Origin: Ascaphus truei
Lineage: Eukaryota; Chordata; Amphibia; Anura; Ascaphidae
NCBI GenBank assembly: GCA_036426205.1
Contig: CM071567.1
Location: 287,916,145 to 287,980,144 of the forward strand
DNA: 64,000 bases
Direction: 5' to 3'
A model generated the notes under the pieces. That model was not told the DNA's origin, ran no database searches, and saw nothing but the letters and a program-made list of their open reading frames with translations. The position numbers and the translations under genes were made by a program. This document shows positions 45,120-56,375 of the stretch, piece after piece. Each line of letters starts with the position of its first letter. Position 1 is the stretch's first letter.

Positions 45120-46095
45120 TTCTTATCTACAGTACACATCCCCCACACCATTCCTTGGAATTTATGGCTTTCTGGCTTCAATCCTAAAGTACTATTTCAA
45201 CTTCTTATCTACATCTTATCTCCAGTACACATTTCCCACACCATTCCTTGGAATTTATGGCTTTCTGGCTTCAATGTTCCCGAACCTGTCATCACATTCC
45301 TGCGTGTATAACGTACAGAGCCTGGCGTCACATTTATGCGCATGCGTGTGTAACTTCCCATTCATTTAGAAGTTCAAGTCTGAATTTTTTTTTAATTTTT
45401 TTGTGTGTGGTTTTTTGGTTTCGATTCCAGACAAGTGCCTGCATAAAAATTCTTGATATTCTGATATTCAATCAGCACTCTAGCTTTTTAATGCGGCACT
45501 AGTCATGCACATTCTTTATTTATGTGATTTTAATTTATTTGGAGGTGTGGGTGTGGGGATCAAAACTTTACGACAACCTGTTGAAAATATTTCTTTGAAC
45601 GACAGTACAGCTAATCCTTCATGCAGCTTTACCCCCCTCTCTCCCCCCCCGCACCCACACAAGGCTCAAGGATTTGATTTCAACTTCTTATCAACACAGA
45701 CCATTCATTTTCTAATGGTTGGCTTTGTGTTTTTAATCGTCCCGAGCCTGGTGTCACATCCCTGCCCCTGCGTGTAATTTTCTTTGGGACCTTGTTGATT
45801 ATTAATGCGCATGCGTGTGTAACTTCAAATTCATTTAGAAGTTCGTCTGAATTTAAAAAAAAAAAAATTGTGTGTTTTTTTTGGTTTTGATTCCAGACAA
45901 TTGCCTGCATAAAAATTCTTGATATTCTGATATTCAATTGGCACTCTAGCTTTTTAATGCGACACTAGTCATGCACATGCTTTATTTATGTGATTTTAAT
46001 TTATTTGGGGGTGTGGGTGTGGGGACCAAAATATTACGACGACCTGTTGAAAATATTTCTTTGAACGACAGTACAGATAATCCTTCATGCAGCTG
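45120..46095. repeat. Nested direct duplications
   Basis: 45335-45630 and 45800-46095 are direct copies about 465 bases apart, sharing GCGCATGCGTGTGTAACTTC, CCTGCATAAAAATTCTTGAT and GACAGTACAG(A/C)TAATCCTTC. Inside the first unit's flank, a further 75-base segment starting CTAAAGTACTATTTCAACTT is duplicated (about 45106-45180 and 45186-45275). Poly-T/A tracts in the two copies lie in opposite senses (TTTTTTTTTAA versus AAAAAAAAAAAA). Confidence 0.8.
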
Positions 46096-47041
46096 AATGT
46101 ACTTGGTTGAAAAAAAGAACTATTTGGCTATTTGGAATCCTATTTTAAGGGTTACTGTGCATCATTTAAGCTGCCTACCTTCTAGTGTCTACTGTGAAGG
46201 AATATTTTGCATTGCTGGAAGCATTGTTAGTGTCGCAGGAGGGTGTTTCCCAAAAAAGTTTAGAAGTTGTTGTTCATTAAAATGAGCCACCGCATCTTTA
46301 ATGAAAGTGGCAGCCAAAAACAACAATTTCAAGAGGATTCCCAGTTTGGATGAATTTATAATTTTAAGTGGTGTGAAGGATCGTAATTTGGACAATCAGG
46401 ATGATGACAAGGATATGTAAAAGTAGAAAGCTGTCCCTCTACCTTGTTGCTGATTGGCACAAGTGTGTTGCATTACACATAATTTTTTTCTATCCTTTTT
46501 TACATTTCAGTTCAGAGTTAGTTTTGCAACATTTTTTTAAAAGGTTATATCCTTCTAAGCAAATAAGCAGGATTTGGGTCAACTTTCATGCTTGTACTAC
46601 AATGTACTATAAAAAATATTTCAATTTTAATGTTAATAGGTCAAAAATATTGTTACATCCTCTAACTTATGGACTGTGTACTGTAGTATGCAGGACCAGG
46701 GGAAAAAATAATGTGGAGGAAACCAGTGAGGAAACGGGACTGCCCTTCCTCTGAGCAAACAAAAGGATGGGATACTGAACAAAGAATGGGAACTTAGGAT
46801 CCCAAAAGAATTACTGGACAGCAATCCTGTAGCATTGACCAAGCACAAGCTGGAAAGCCCAGGTAAGGGAGGTTGGGAAAGTGGTCAGGTGCATTTGTGC
46901 TTATCCAGGAAGAGAAGAGAAGGACTTTGGGTAGACCTGGCCTGAAGCTGAGAAGATGCTGGGGGGGAAACTGATCTGTAGCAAACAGGAGATTGGGGGC
47001 GAAGCCTGCCCCAAGAGGCAAGATGACATGGGCTATTCCAG
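46096..47041. other. Unassigned sequence
   Basis: A 117-codon plus frame (46401-46754) and shorter minus frames show no recognisable domain. Mixed AT-rich and purine-rich DNA. Confidence 0.4.
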
Positions 47042-47380
47042 CAGTGCGCAAACTGGGGGGTGCGCCCCCAGGGAGGCATGGGATTTTCTAAATGGGGCGT
47101 GCGGTTGCAGAACCCCGCGCTTTTCCCCAGGCATGTAAATTAAATGCCGGGGGAGGTGCGAGGCCTCTGCAACTTCACTTACCTGCTCTCAGTCGGCTTT
47201 TCCCTGATGCATCGTCATGACAACGTGGCATCAAATGACGCCACATGGTCAAATGGCAACGCGTCACATGACGTCATGACGTCATATGACGTGTGGAGCC
47301 CGAAAGCAGATAAGAAGGGGGGCGTGGCAATGGGGAGCGGAGAAAGGGGGAGCACGAACTTAAATGTTTGCGCACCCCTG
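47042..47380. mobile_element. Small MITE-like repeat with TGCGCAAAC ends
   Basis: The left edge CAGTGCGCAAACTGGGGGGT and the right edge GTTTGCGCACCCCTG are inverted over GTGCGCAAAC. The interior is G-rich and holds GACGTCATGACGTCATATGA-like clusters. Such 'GCGCAAACTGGGG' ends are common in vertebrate non-autonomous DNA elements. The target duplication could not be confirmed. Confidence 0.5.
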
Positions 47381-47383
47381 GGA

Positions 47384-48698
47384 TTTTCTCAGGGGAGAGA
47401 ATTAGGGGAGGAACAGGGTGCAAAGCAAAATCTTGCAGCCTGGGTAGGGTTGCAGGCAGTATGCTGGATCCAGTCAGCACGGTCAGGAGAAACATAAACA
47501 ATCCTGAGCTGAGCTCATAGCATCATAAGTGCTAGATTTTTTATTTCAAAGCTAGCAAAGGAGACTGGCAAATTCTGCTATTTAAAGGTGAGGCCAGCTG
47601 ATATTTAAGCATTGTGCAGCAGCAAAGCTACTGAAAAACAGAGGTAGACTGCTATTCTCGCAAACGACAATCACAGATATTATACTTTTGAATAATAACA
47701 CCTTTTTATAACATTCTTGACTTTTTTATTTACAAAGATGTCATTGTAGAGTAGCCAAGTCCCCTTGGGCTACTAATTATCTGGCCCCTTTAGCACTGTA
47801 AGTCCCAGTAAAGTGTGGGCAGTGTTGGGAACAAATCCTGCAGGGCCTTTTTGTATTGTTATATGTGTGTTACCTAATAAAGTTCAGGAGTAGCCTGGTA
47901 TTACAAGGGGGGCCTATGACTGATAGGAGGACTGTTTACAAGCCCCTCCCCTGGGAAGGAGGGGTTTTCGCTCTAGAGGTTAGATGTCAGAGGAACCTGA
48001 GGAAGCAAAGTAATTTTGCGAAACGCGTTGTTCCAGATGGGACGTGGAGTTTTTTGATCATCAACGGCTACCATAACCTATGCGAGCATCCAGGTTAAAG
48101 CCCTATCATCCAGACGTGGAAGGAGGGAGTCACTGTGGGGCTACCTATACAGGAGATACTATTTCTTTAATGTGAGTTACTGCATACTTCATTTTAATAA
48201 AACAATTGTATGGTTTTTACAATATTCTGTCCATGGCTGTCATCGTTCTATGGGTTTGCTGTGAGAGATGCTGGGCTTCCACATCTGAAAGATTCCGAGT
48301 GATTGAGGGTCCAGACATCCAATGATGAAAGGAGGCACATGTAGTGTCGAAAGAAAAACGTTTGTGTCTTGGTGTTGTGTGAGTACTATTTGATTATTAA
48401 TTTTACTTTCACCTCCCCTCATTTAATACTGTGATTATATGTGTAATATATTGCATTTTTAATGGTATTTTCAGTCTCTTTCGCACGCCCTCATCTCTAC
48501 ATTTCTCTAAACATCTGACAAATATCAAGGGAAGATCCTCTTTGATTTAGCAACAGCACACTAAGGACCAGTATAAATGCGTGTTTGGTTTATTTCTGTG
48601 TTCCTTTAACTATTATTGTATTTGTGCATCTATTCCTTTTGAGGGAGTGCCACAGTCACTCTTTTCACCGAAAACAATAAGTCTGGCTCATCTGTAAA
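47384..48698 (+). mobile_element. PLE-D terminal region
   Basis: No RT or GIY-YIG coding sequence is recognisable, but the region contains the best-kept plus-strand hammerhead-like motif (47992-48034), followed by AATAAA at 48198-48203, the layout of other PLE ends here. Boundaries are not defined. Confidence 0.4.
47992..48034 (+). ncRNA. Hammerhead ribozyme motif H8
   Basis: Stem I strand GGAAC (47992-47996), CTGAGGA (47997-48003), an extra A, stem II GCAAA-GTAAT-TTTGC, GAAA (48020-48023), stem III AC/GT around GC, T at the cleavage position (48029), then GTTCC (48030-48034), which pairs with GGAAC at all five positions. All invariant core bases match; position 7 is free. The extra A before stem II departs from the consensus. 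Confidence 0.65.
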
Positions 48699-48700
48699 TA

Positions 48701-49010
48701 CTGCTGTGGCCGAGTTTATTCGAGCATTTGCCCGTTCTCGGCCGCAGCAGTAAACTGGCGCGCGCCGGAGGGTGCCGGGCGCGCGCCGAAGCAGCGGAAG
48801 AGCGCCCTCCGATCGGGGCGCTCTCCCTCCCGCTGCCGGGTCCGCCGGGTCCCCCGGAACCCCCTGCCGCCGTCCCCCACATCGCGGGACACCAGGGCTC
48901 CCTCGGGGAGCCCTGGACGCGCGTGCAGGGGGCGCAGGCTGCCGATGACACGTGACCGCGCGTCCCGGCTTGCGGAACCGGCCACACTTTAATAAAGTGT
49001 GTCGGTAGTG
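48701..49010. mobile_element. MITE M6 (TTTATTCGAG family, CpG-rich subfamily)
   Basis: TA at 48699-48700 and 49011-49012. Left end CTGCTGTGGCCGAG pairs with CTCGGCCGCAGCAG (48737-48750) around TTTATTCGAGCATTTGCCCG. The right end CACACTTTAATAAAGTGTG is itself a near-perfect hairpin. The interior is CpG-dense. The interior is alignable with M1. Confidence 0.85.
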
Positions 49011-49012
49011 TA

Positions 49013-49787
49013 AAGCTTGAACAAAATGTTTAATGAACATATCTCTATGCCATAATGTGCTTCAGTGTAACATTTTTTTACGCAATACTGACCTACAATA
49101 CAGGAACATACATACTGCAACTTGCACACGTTATTCAAGTTTTACATTTCTACAGGAAAAGAGTGCATACCCATAATTTGTCACTGTGTAATTTTTAATT
49201 TCTTTGAGTGCTTACATTAGTGCTTGATAAAATTCAACACTTACGAATTTGGACACAATATTGACCTAGAGTATCTTACATACTGCATCTATTCAAGTTC
49301 TACAGATCTATAGGAAAAGAGTTCCCTTGTCTCTCCCTGGCTCCGTTGCCTCTTGAATGGTGGTGGATATGGGGGAGGAGAAGGTGGTTTCTTAAGTGGG
49401 AAGATAAGTGGAGAAGGAACCGAGTCACTTCTCAAAGCAGGGGTTGACCGAGTTTTCTGCCTCGGTCTGAGTCTGATGTGTCTGGAAAGATGTGATGCAG
49501 AGGTTCGCTGATGCAGCCTATCCCAAATGTCACATTGCTTTTTCCGCAAATGTTGCAGAAGACCACACATCCCTAGGCACCCTCCACTCTTGCCTCTATG
49601 CACAGCTGAAGAACAAAGCAAGTAGTGGACCAACTCAGAGGCGCTGCAAAAGCCATGGCTTTGTAATAAAAAGTATTCCCACACCATGCTGGTTGCTCCT
49701 CTAGGCAGGCGACTGTGCTCCTGTGATGCTTGTGAGCAATGGGAGGCATTTGTAATGCCAGTAGGGGAATGCTAGGCACACTATAAC
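49013..49787. other. Unassigned, with a 132-codon minus frame
   Basis: The minus frame 49687-49289 (LSRHIRLRPRQKTRSTPALR, then a proline/lysine-rich end) has a protein-like feel, but no domain is recognisable. 49013-49280 is AT-rich. Confidence 0.35.
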
Positions 49788-50301
49788 ATTGATTAGAGGC
49801 ATGAAGTTGTGGTCGTTGGGAAGCGCAAACATGTGAAAACAGAAAATAAATGTCTGATAGTGCAGTATTGTTAAATGCAAATAACGTGGGTTTCTTCTTT
49901 AGGTCTATAGATTGAATACTCACAAATGTGAGGGTATGAAGATGTACGTAATGGTTTCTTTAAGTGGTGAATCACAGACTGTGATGAGGATGCAGGTCAG
50001 CATCAGCAATGGTATATGCGCTTGTACCCTTTAGTAAATATACAAAGAACCGGGCATAGTGCAGACTGTAGTATTTTATATAAAAATGGTAAGTATATTA
50101 CATTACACTCACATGATGTTGAATGAATACACGCGATTAGATCACACAATCGATCTCGGCTGCAGGTAGGTATACTTTCTGCTTCCCCTGGAATCAACTA
50201 TCTGTCTGGCATGCGCCTCGCGGCTCCATCTCAGCGGTTCTGGATATGACATCAGTAGGATCCAGGGGTTCCAGTCGGCGGTGTGAATCGTCAGTCAGCG
50301 T

Positions 50302-50341
50302 CACTCTACGCGTTTCACCTTCCTTGGTTTCTTCAGGAGTG
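50302..50341 (-). ncRNA. Hammerhead ribozyme motif H9 (PLE-E)
   Basis: Read on minus: CACTC, CTGAAGA (50330-50336), an extra A, stem II ACC-AAGGAA-GGT, GAAA, stem III AC/GT around GC, A at the cleavage position, GAGTG. Stem I pairs perfectly over five bases, and all invariant core bases match. This is the best candidate for a functional fold in the window. Confidence 0.7.
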
Positions 50342-50502
50342 TCGAGGACAATGTAGTTAGGAATTATATACCCTAAACTATCTGCTGATTGGTCAAGAGC
50401 TGAATGGGTGTCAGTCTGGGAATCAGTCTTGTGATAATAAAATGTAAGAGTATGCTATGAAGTATATGCCGATATTTATACAATTTCTCCACATCAGACA
50501 TA

Positions 50503-50899
50503 CACTGGCGACACACTTTATTCGAGCTTGGCTAGTCCCACGAATTCGGGTATACCCGGGTGTATTGAGGTTTGTGACTGTTTTCTGCCCGAGTGCATTG
50601 AGTTATTTTCCAAGCAGGGATTGAAGCATTTTATTCCCGCTGGCTGCAATACTGCACAGTATATATATATATACTGCATTACAATTCATGAATTTATGCC
50701 ATCTGGTAGACACGCGAAGCATTGCAGCCTATTAAATCCTAATCATTATCATTTAACAGATCAGCCGCCCATCAGCCAGGCATGAACCCAGGCTGGGAAG
50801 GCAAATGCAACGGGGCTTGTTAGAGGTGAGGAGTGGCGCATTCCAGGTATCTGCCAGGTACATACCGGGTATTTGCTCGAATAAAGTGTGTCGGTGCAG
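50503..50899. mobile_element. MITE M3 (TTTATTCGAG family)
   Basis: TA at 50501-50502 and 50900-50901. Left end CACTGGCGACACACTTTATT, right end AATAAAGTGTGTCGGTGCAG. It lies in the opposite orientation to M2 and M4 and sits inside the PLE-E terminal region, so it is younger than that insertion. Confidence 0.92.
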
Positions 50900-51049
50900 T
50901 ATGTGGAGAACAAAATGAATAATGAACAATTTTTTAAAAACTCGATAAAAATATAGCAAAACTTAATAAGGTATATATTTTAAGCTAACAGTTTATTATA
51001 ATACAATATATTCTTAAACATAACAGGGTAAGCAAACCAACATAAGGGA

Positions 51050-53220
51050 TATTTTAGATATTCTAACTATTATATATACAAGATAGAATATATTTTGTGA
51101 AATCTATGAAAGGAATAGAAAGATATAATTAGGTAACATAGACATTTATTACAAAAATGGTTTGATATCAAAATCTAAATTTAAGCCTGAGGATTATTGT
51201 GTGGAGCTCGTATATCCAGTATGATTCCTTTTTTATTAGGGCAAGGTTTCTGTTCCCCCCTCTCCAATGTGGCATAACTTGCTCAATAGCTTTAAATGAA
51301 AGACCCTGAGGGTCTGAGTTGTGGTACTGTAAAAAATGTTGTGATACACTATGTGTAGTGAGTTTCTTTTTTATGTTACCAATATGTTCAATATGCGAGT
51401 TCTGAGGAGACGTATAGTTTTACCCACATATTGTAAACCACAATTACATTCTAAAAGATAAACTACAAAATTTGATCTACAATTTAGATGTTGTTTAATT
51501 CTATAGGATTTCTTGGTTTATTAGAGTTAAAACAGTCTCCTATTTTAGAGCTGTATTGGCATGCAGTACAGTTTTACAGTTAAAAAAGCCCTTCGGAAGA
51601 TCTAACCAGGTAGAATGGTGTGCATCCGATTTTCTCCTAAGAGCACTAGGAGCTAATTTATTCTTTATGTTTGGTGCTCTTTTATATACCATCTGCACTC
51701 TATCTGGTAGATGTTTTCCCAAATGGGGTCATTCTTAAGTATAGGCCAATGTGAATTTAAGATCTTATTAATGTTTTTAGGATCTTTATTGAACTGTGTA
51801 ATGAAGGGCACTTTTAGAGTAGAATCTTGAACTTGTTTCCTAACAGGGATCAAATTGATTTTCTGGACACTAGATTTGTTTATCTGTGCCTGGTTAAGAT
51901 TAGTAGTTTTATCATTTCTTTCTACAAATTTCTTAGTTAAGATGGTAGATTATTATACCAAATGTGTGTTATCAGTGCAGTTGCGCTTCAATCTATGGTA
52001 TTGTCCGTATGGAAGTTTTGCTACATTTATTGAGGTGGCAACTGGACTGTAATATATAATGTTATCATCCACATTTTTAAAATAATTTTAGTTTTTAATA
52101 AGATTATTTTCTATAAATTGTAGATCTAAGAAATTTATAGTTGAACTACTAATAGCGAGTGAATTTAAATAGTAATTCATTATGTCTAGATATAAAAGAA
52201 ACAGATCTAAGTTTTCTGGTGTGCCCTTCCAAACAAAGACAATATCATCTATATATCTCCGCCATGTGACCAGGTTCGCGTCCAGACCCGCTCACGACCA
52301 TGTGTATTGATCTTCCCACATGGCCATCAGCAAGTTGGCATAGCTGGGTACGAACCTGGCCCCCATGGCGGTCCCACACAGCTGTAAATAAAATACTTAA
52401 TTGAACCAAAAGAAGTTTTTCTGTAGTATAAATTGGATGCATTTAACTAGAAATTCAATTTGTAATGTTTGGAATTTCCCACTCTTTTCCACATAGTTTT
52501 GACGGCTCTGCATCCATCCACATGTCTTATTGATGTATATAGAGCCATCACATCTGTCGTGACCAACAATAGCCCTTCCTGCCATTGTATATCTCTAACA
52601 GCCATATCACATCATTGTATCTTTTAAATAAGTTTTTGTTCTTTATATTTCCTGCAGGATATCTATATATAAATTCAGTAGATTCGATTTAATGAACCTA
52701 TGCCTGAAATATTGGCCCTCCGGGAGGGTGTAGGAGATTTTTATGTATCTTTGGTGGAAATAAAAGATTGGGAATTTGGATCTTGTATGTTGAGAAATTG
52801 AAATTGGTTCGCCAAAATACCTTTAGTTACCATCTTCTAAAGAGTTGATAATTCTTTTAAATAGAATAGAGGGATTCAAGTTCAACCTTGTACTGGTAGC
52901 ATTGACCTTACCAAAATTCTATTGTGCTTGCATATAGTAACAATGGTCCATAATTACTACTCCTCCACCTTTATCTGCTTATTCGATTACAATACTCTGA
53001 TCTAATGAGAGTTCTTCCAAAGCAGTTTTTTCATCTTTGGTTAAATTTGTGTGATATTTATTGTTGGCATTGGTTAAAGCTTCTAAATCTTTGGTAATTA
53101 ATTGGAAGAAAACCTCCAGGTGATTGCCTTTTGCAAACGTAGGAAAAAAGTGAGATTTAGGCCACTGCACTGATAACCACACATTTGTAGAACAAGCCAC
53201 CATCTTAGCTAAGAAATTTG
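51050..53220 (-). pseudogene. PLE-E reverse transcriptase and GIY-YIG endonuclease
   Basis: Reading down on minus: FFPTFAKGNHLEVFFQLITK and KDEKTALEELSLDQSIVIE, a stop, ADKGGGVVIM (RT entry motif); FPIFYFHQRYIKISYTLPEG (degraded PGRP region); GTAMGARFVPSYANLLMAMW (motif B); WRRYIDDIVFVWKG with an intact YIDD box (codons at 52244-52255); NYYLNS, INFLDLQFIENN and VATSINVAKLPYGQYHRLKR with NC (RT end). The linker starts at 51820 (VPFITQFNKDPKNINKILNS, HWPILKNDP) and the nuclease follows (CNCGLQYVGKTIRLLRTRIL, THSVS region). This is the most complete PLE copy in the window, yet it has several frameshifts and stops. Confidence 0.85.
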
Positions 53221-53221
53221 C

Positions 53222-54390
53222 AAAAAGAAATTATAAAACAAGTAATATTAAACAGGCACTAGATAAAACAAATCTAGCATCCAGAGAATCAATATTGCTC
53301 CCTGATAGGAAAAAAGTTCAAGATTTCTACCTCTAAAAGTGCCTTCTTCTACCACAGTTCAATAAAGATGCTAAAAAAATTATAAGATCTTAAATTCACA
53401 TTGGCCTATACTTAAGAATGACCCCATTTGGGAAACATCTAACAGATAGAGTGCAGATGGTATATAAAAGAGCACCCAAACATAAAGAATAAATGCTCCT
53501 AGTGCTCTTAGGAGAAAAATGGATATCACACCATTCTACCTGGTTAGATCTTCCGAAGGGCTTTTTAACTGCTAAAACTGTACTGCATGCCATACAGCTC
53601 TAAAATAGGAGACTGTTTTAACTCTAATAAACAAGAAATCCTATAGAATTAAACAACATGCTAAATTGTAGATCAATTTGTGGAGTTTATCTTTAGAATG
53701 GAATTGTGGTTTACAATATGTGGGTAAAACTATAAGTCTCCTCAGAACTCGCATATTGACATATGTGACAAAAAAGAAACTCACTACACATAGTGTATCA
53801 CACACATTTTTTACAGTACCACAACTCAGACCCTCAGGGTCTTCATTTAAAGCTATTGAGCAAGTTATGTGCCACATTGGAGAGGGGGGAACAGAACCTT
53901 GCCCTAATAAAAAAGGAATCTAATGGATATACGAGCCCACACAATAATCCTCAGGCTTAAATTTAGATTTTGATATCAAACCATTTTTGTAATAAATGTT
54001 ATGTTACTAATATATCTTTCTATTCCTTTCATAGATTCACACAATATATTCTATCTTTTATAATATTAGTTGAATATCTAAGATTATCCTATGGGTGGGT
54101 ACGCTGACCCGGAGTAAGAAAAGAAAATACAAGAAAAGTAGAATGGGAAAAAACTGGCAACATATACACATTAGTGCTGGGTACGCATGAGTAGAAAAGT
54201 ATAAAGTGCATTATTCTTCTTTCTCTCCACTCCAAAATACTGTATGTATGATGTGGACATGTGGAAAGAAATTGTATAAATATCAGCAATACTTCATAGC
54301 ATATTTTTACATTTTATTATCCAAGACTGATACACCCATTCAGCTCTTAACCAATCAGCAGATAATTTAGGGTATTTTCTAACTACATCG
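53222..54390 (+). pseudogene. PLE-F linker and GIY-YIG endonuclease
   Basis: The plus strand begins in AKKFAKRNYKTSNIKQALDK and LPDRKKVQDF, then QFNKDAKKIIRS, RMTPFGKHLTDRVQMVYKRA, HSTWLDLPKGFL and, after frame changes, WNCGLQYVGKTISLLRTRIL with THSVSHTFFTVPQLRPSG, AIEQVMCHIGEGG and IKKESNGYTS. No RT is present, so this copy is truncated at its 5' side exactly where it meets PLE-E. Identity to PLE-E looks high over the arms. Confidence 0.8.
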
Positions 54391-54396
54391 TCATCG

Positions 54397-54445
54397 ACAC
54401 TCCTGAAGAAAGAACAAGGAAGGTGAAATGCAGTTGTAGAGTGAC
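54397..54445 (+). ncRNA. Hammerhead-like motif H10 (PLE-F), degraded
   Basis: CACTC, CTGAAGA, a lengthened stem II region and GAAA are kept, then ATGCAGTTGTAGAGTG replaces ACGCGTAGAGTG. The stem I strands CACTC and GAGTG still pair. The stem III segment has CpG-type changes plus an insertion, so no cleavage is expected. Confidence 0.5.
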
Positions 54446-55128
54446 GCTGACTGACGATTCACACCGCCGACCCGGAAACCTGGATCCTACTGACGTCATA
54501 TCCGGAACCGCTGAGATGGAGCCGCGAGGCGCATGCCAGACAGATAGTTGATTCCAGGGGAAGCAGAAAGTATACCTACCTGCAGCGAGATCGATTGTGT
54601 GATCTAATCGCGGTATCATTCAACATCCATATGAGTGTTGTAATGAATATACTTACCATTTTTATAATAAAATACTACAGTCTGCACTATGCCCGGTTCT
54701 TGTGATATTTAATAAAGGGTACAAGCGCATATACCCATAGCTGATGCTGACCTGCATCCTACGCAGTCTGAGATTCATCACTTAAAGAAACAACATAACT
54801 TCATAACCTCACATTTGTAAGTATTCAATCTATAGACCTAAAGAAGAAATCCACGTTATTTACATTAACAATACTGCACTATCAGACATTTATTTTCTGT
54901 TTTCACATGTTTGCGCTTCCCAACGACCACAACTTCATCCACTCTTCATGGGATTGAGAGAGCAATCCTCCACAGGGTCACCGCAGCATTCAACGAATTT
55001 GTTTGTATAATGTTTTTTGGTTAAAAAAACTATTTGCACTGAATTATTAGATTCACTTAAGATTGATGCACAATTATTATTTTGAGCGCCACCATTGATA
55101 ATTATTTTTTCAATTGATTAGAGGCATG

Positions 55129-56270
55129 TCTGCATTACTCTGCCTCACCCTCTCCAGGGCCCAACTCCTCACTAAGCTCATTGGAAGAGACACCATCACC
55201 AATGTCATCCTCAGCTTCTCCAAATTGTACTGGGGCACTCCCTGAACAGATGGGTTTACAGCAGTCATAACCTCCTTACAGGTAGAAGGGCTCCCTTCTA
55301 CCCTATCCATTCCTCCTGCCTGCAATTCCATCTCCTGAACTCCCACATCCCCACCTGATGAAATTTTCAGTACACAAGCGGGAGCTCAAGAAACAACCGT
55401 AGCAGTGCTGGACATAGCTGACTCCGGTGGGGACTCAGATCCAGGGCCACATATTCAAAGCCTGTTATGGGTTCCGCAACAGACTATAACTTGGCACTAC
55501 TTCAGCAACCCCAACACCAGCCTTTCCTGCAAGTGCACACAACACGTGCAAATGCACCTGATCCTCACACACCTGTTAATGCAACATCCATTTGTTTGTA
55601 TGCGGGAAGCCTCAAAGTCTCTGTCACTGTCAGGAAGGAAAGAGGTGAGGTAAATGACAACAAAAGATGCAATGCTACACCCAGACTCTCCTGTCTTTTG
55701 TTGTAAACATACGGTCACAATCATAGTAGCACTCCAATTCACACAAACAAGTATATATAATGTAGTGAGTTTGGGTTTTAAGCTTGCTAAGACTATAGAG
55801 GTCAATGAAAATAAGGAAATAGCCGGGGACAAAGGTGACACTGACATCAGAGATTGAAACAAACAGTCCCCAACACACCCCAATCTATGCTACTACCCGC
55901 TTCCTCTAAAACAGAGCTGCTATCCACAAAAACCTGTTTCTCTGAACAGGTGCAGGAGCAGACTGTTCCTAAAGCACACTTTCAACTTGGGTGAAAAAAG
56001 GCTAGTACTACACCTGCTCTGGTAATAGTAGAAACAGTTGCTGGTACATCAAAAACTGCTAAGGATCTTCTGCCCGTACTGCCAACTGAGCAAAAAAACA
56101 GTAGTTGATAACCTGCTTCGTGATACAGAAGGGGCAAAATAAGAGCCGCTCCTGACTTGGCTGCAAACACTAATAATATAAAATAGAATCAATGTAACCA
56201 ATAAAAATGTAGGAGACAATAATATTAATAGAAAGACTATTTCAACAAAATAGAAAAAAAAGCTGTGCTT
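55129..56270. other. Unassigned, with short coding-like frames
   Basis: Frames of 60-128 codons overlap on both strands (for example VNATSICLYAGSLKVSVTVR on plus). None is recognisable. It could be an old coding remnant like the one at 41280-42790. Confidence 0.35.
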
Positions 56271-56301
56271 GTGTGTGTGTGTCTGTGTTCTTTGTTGTGC
56301 G

Positions 56302-56375
<74 letters not shown>

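Larger units (their letters stand above)
49788..55128. mobile_element. PLE-E/PLE-F head-to-head pair with 16-bp flanking repeats
   Basis: ATTGATTAGAGGCATG occurs at 49788-49803 and 55113-55128, flanking the whole block, and looks like one target duplication. PLE-E runs on minus from about 53220 to 49804; PLE-F runs on plus from about 53222 to 55112 and is 5' truncated in the linker. Their shared parts form inverted arms (about 49804-51860 and 53330-54945). Both carry GIY-YIG remnants and a hammerhead-like motif. MITE M3 later inserted into the left arm. The right end reads TTGAGCGCCACC then AATTATTTTTTC just before the repeat. Confidence 0.8.
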
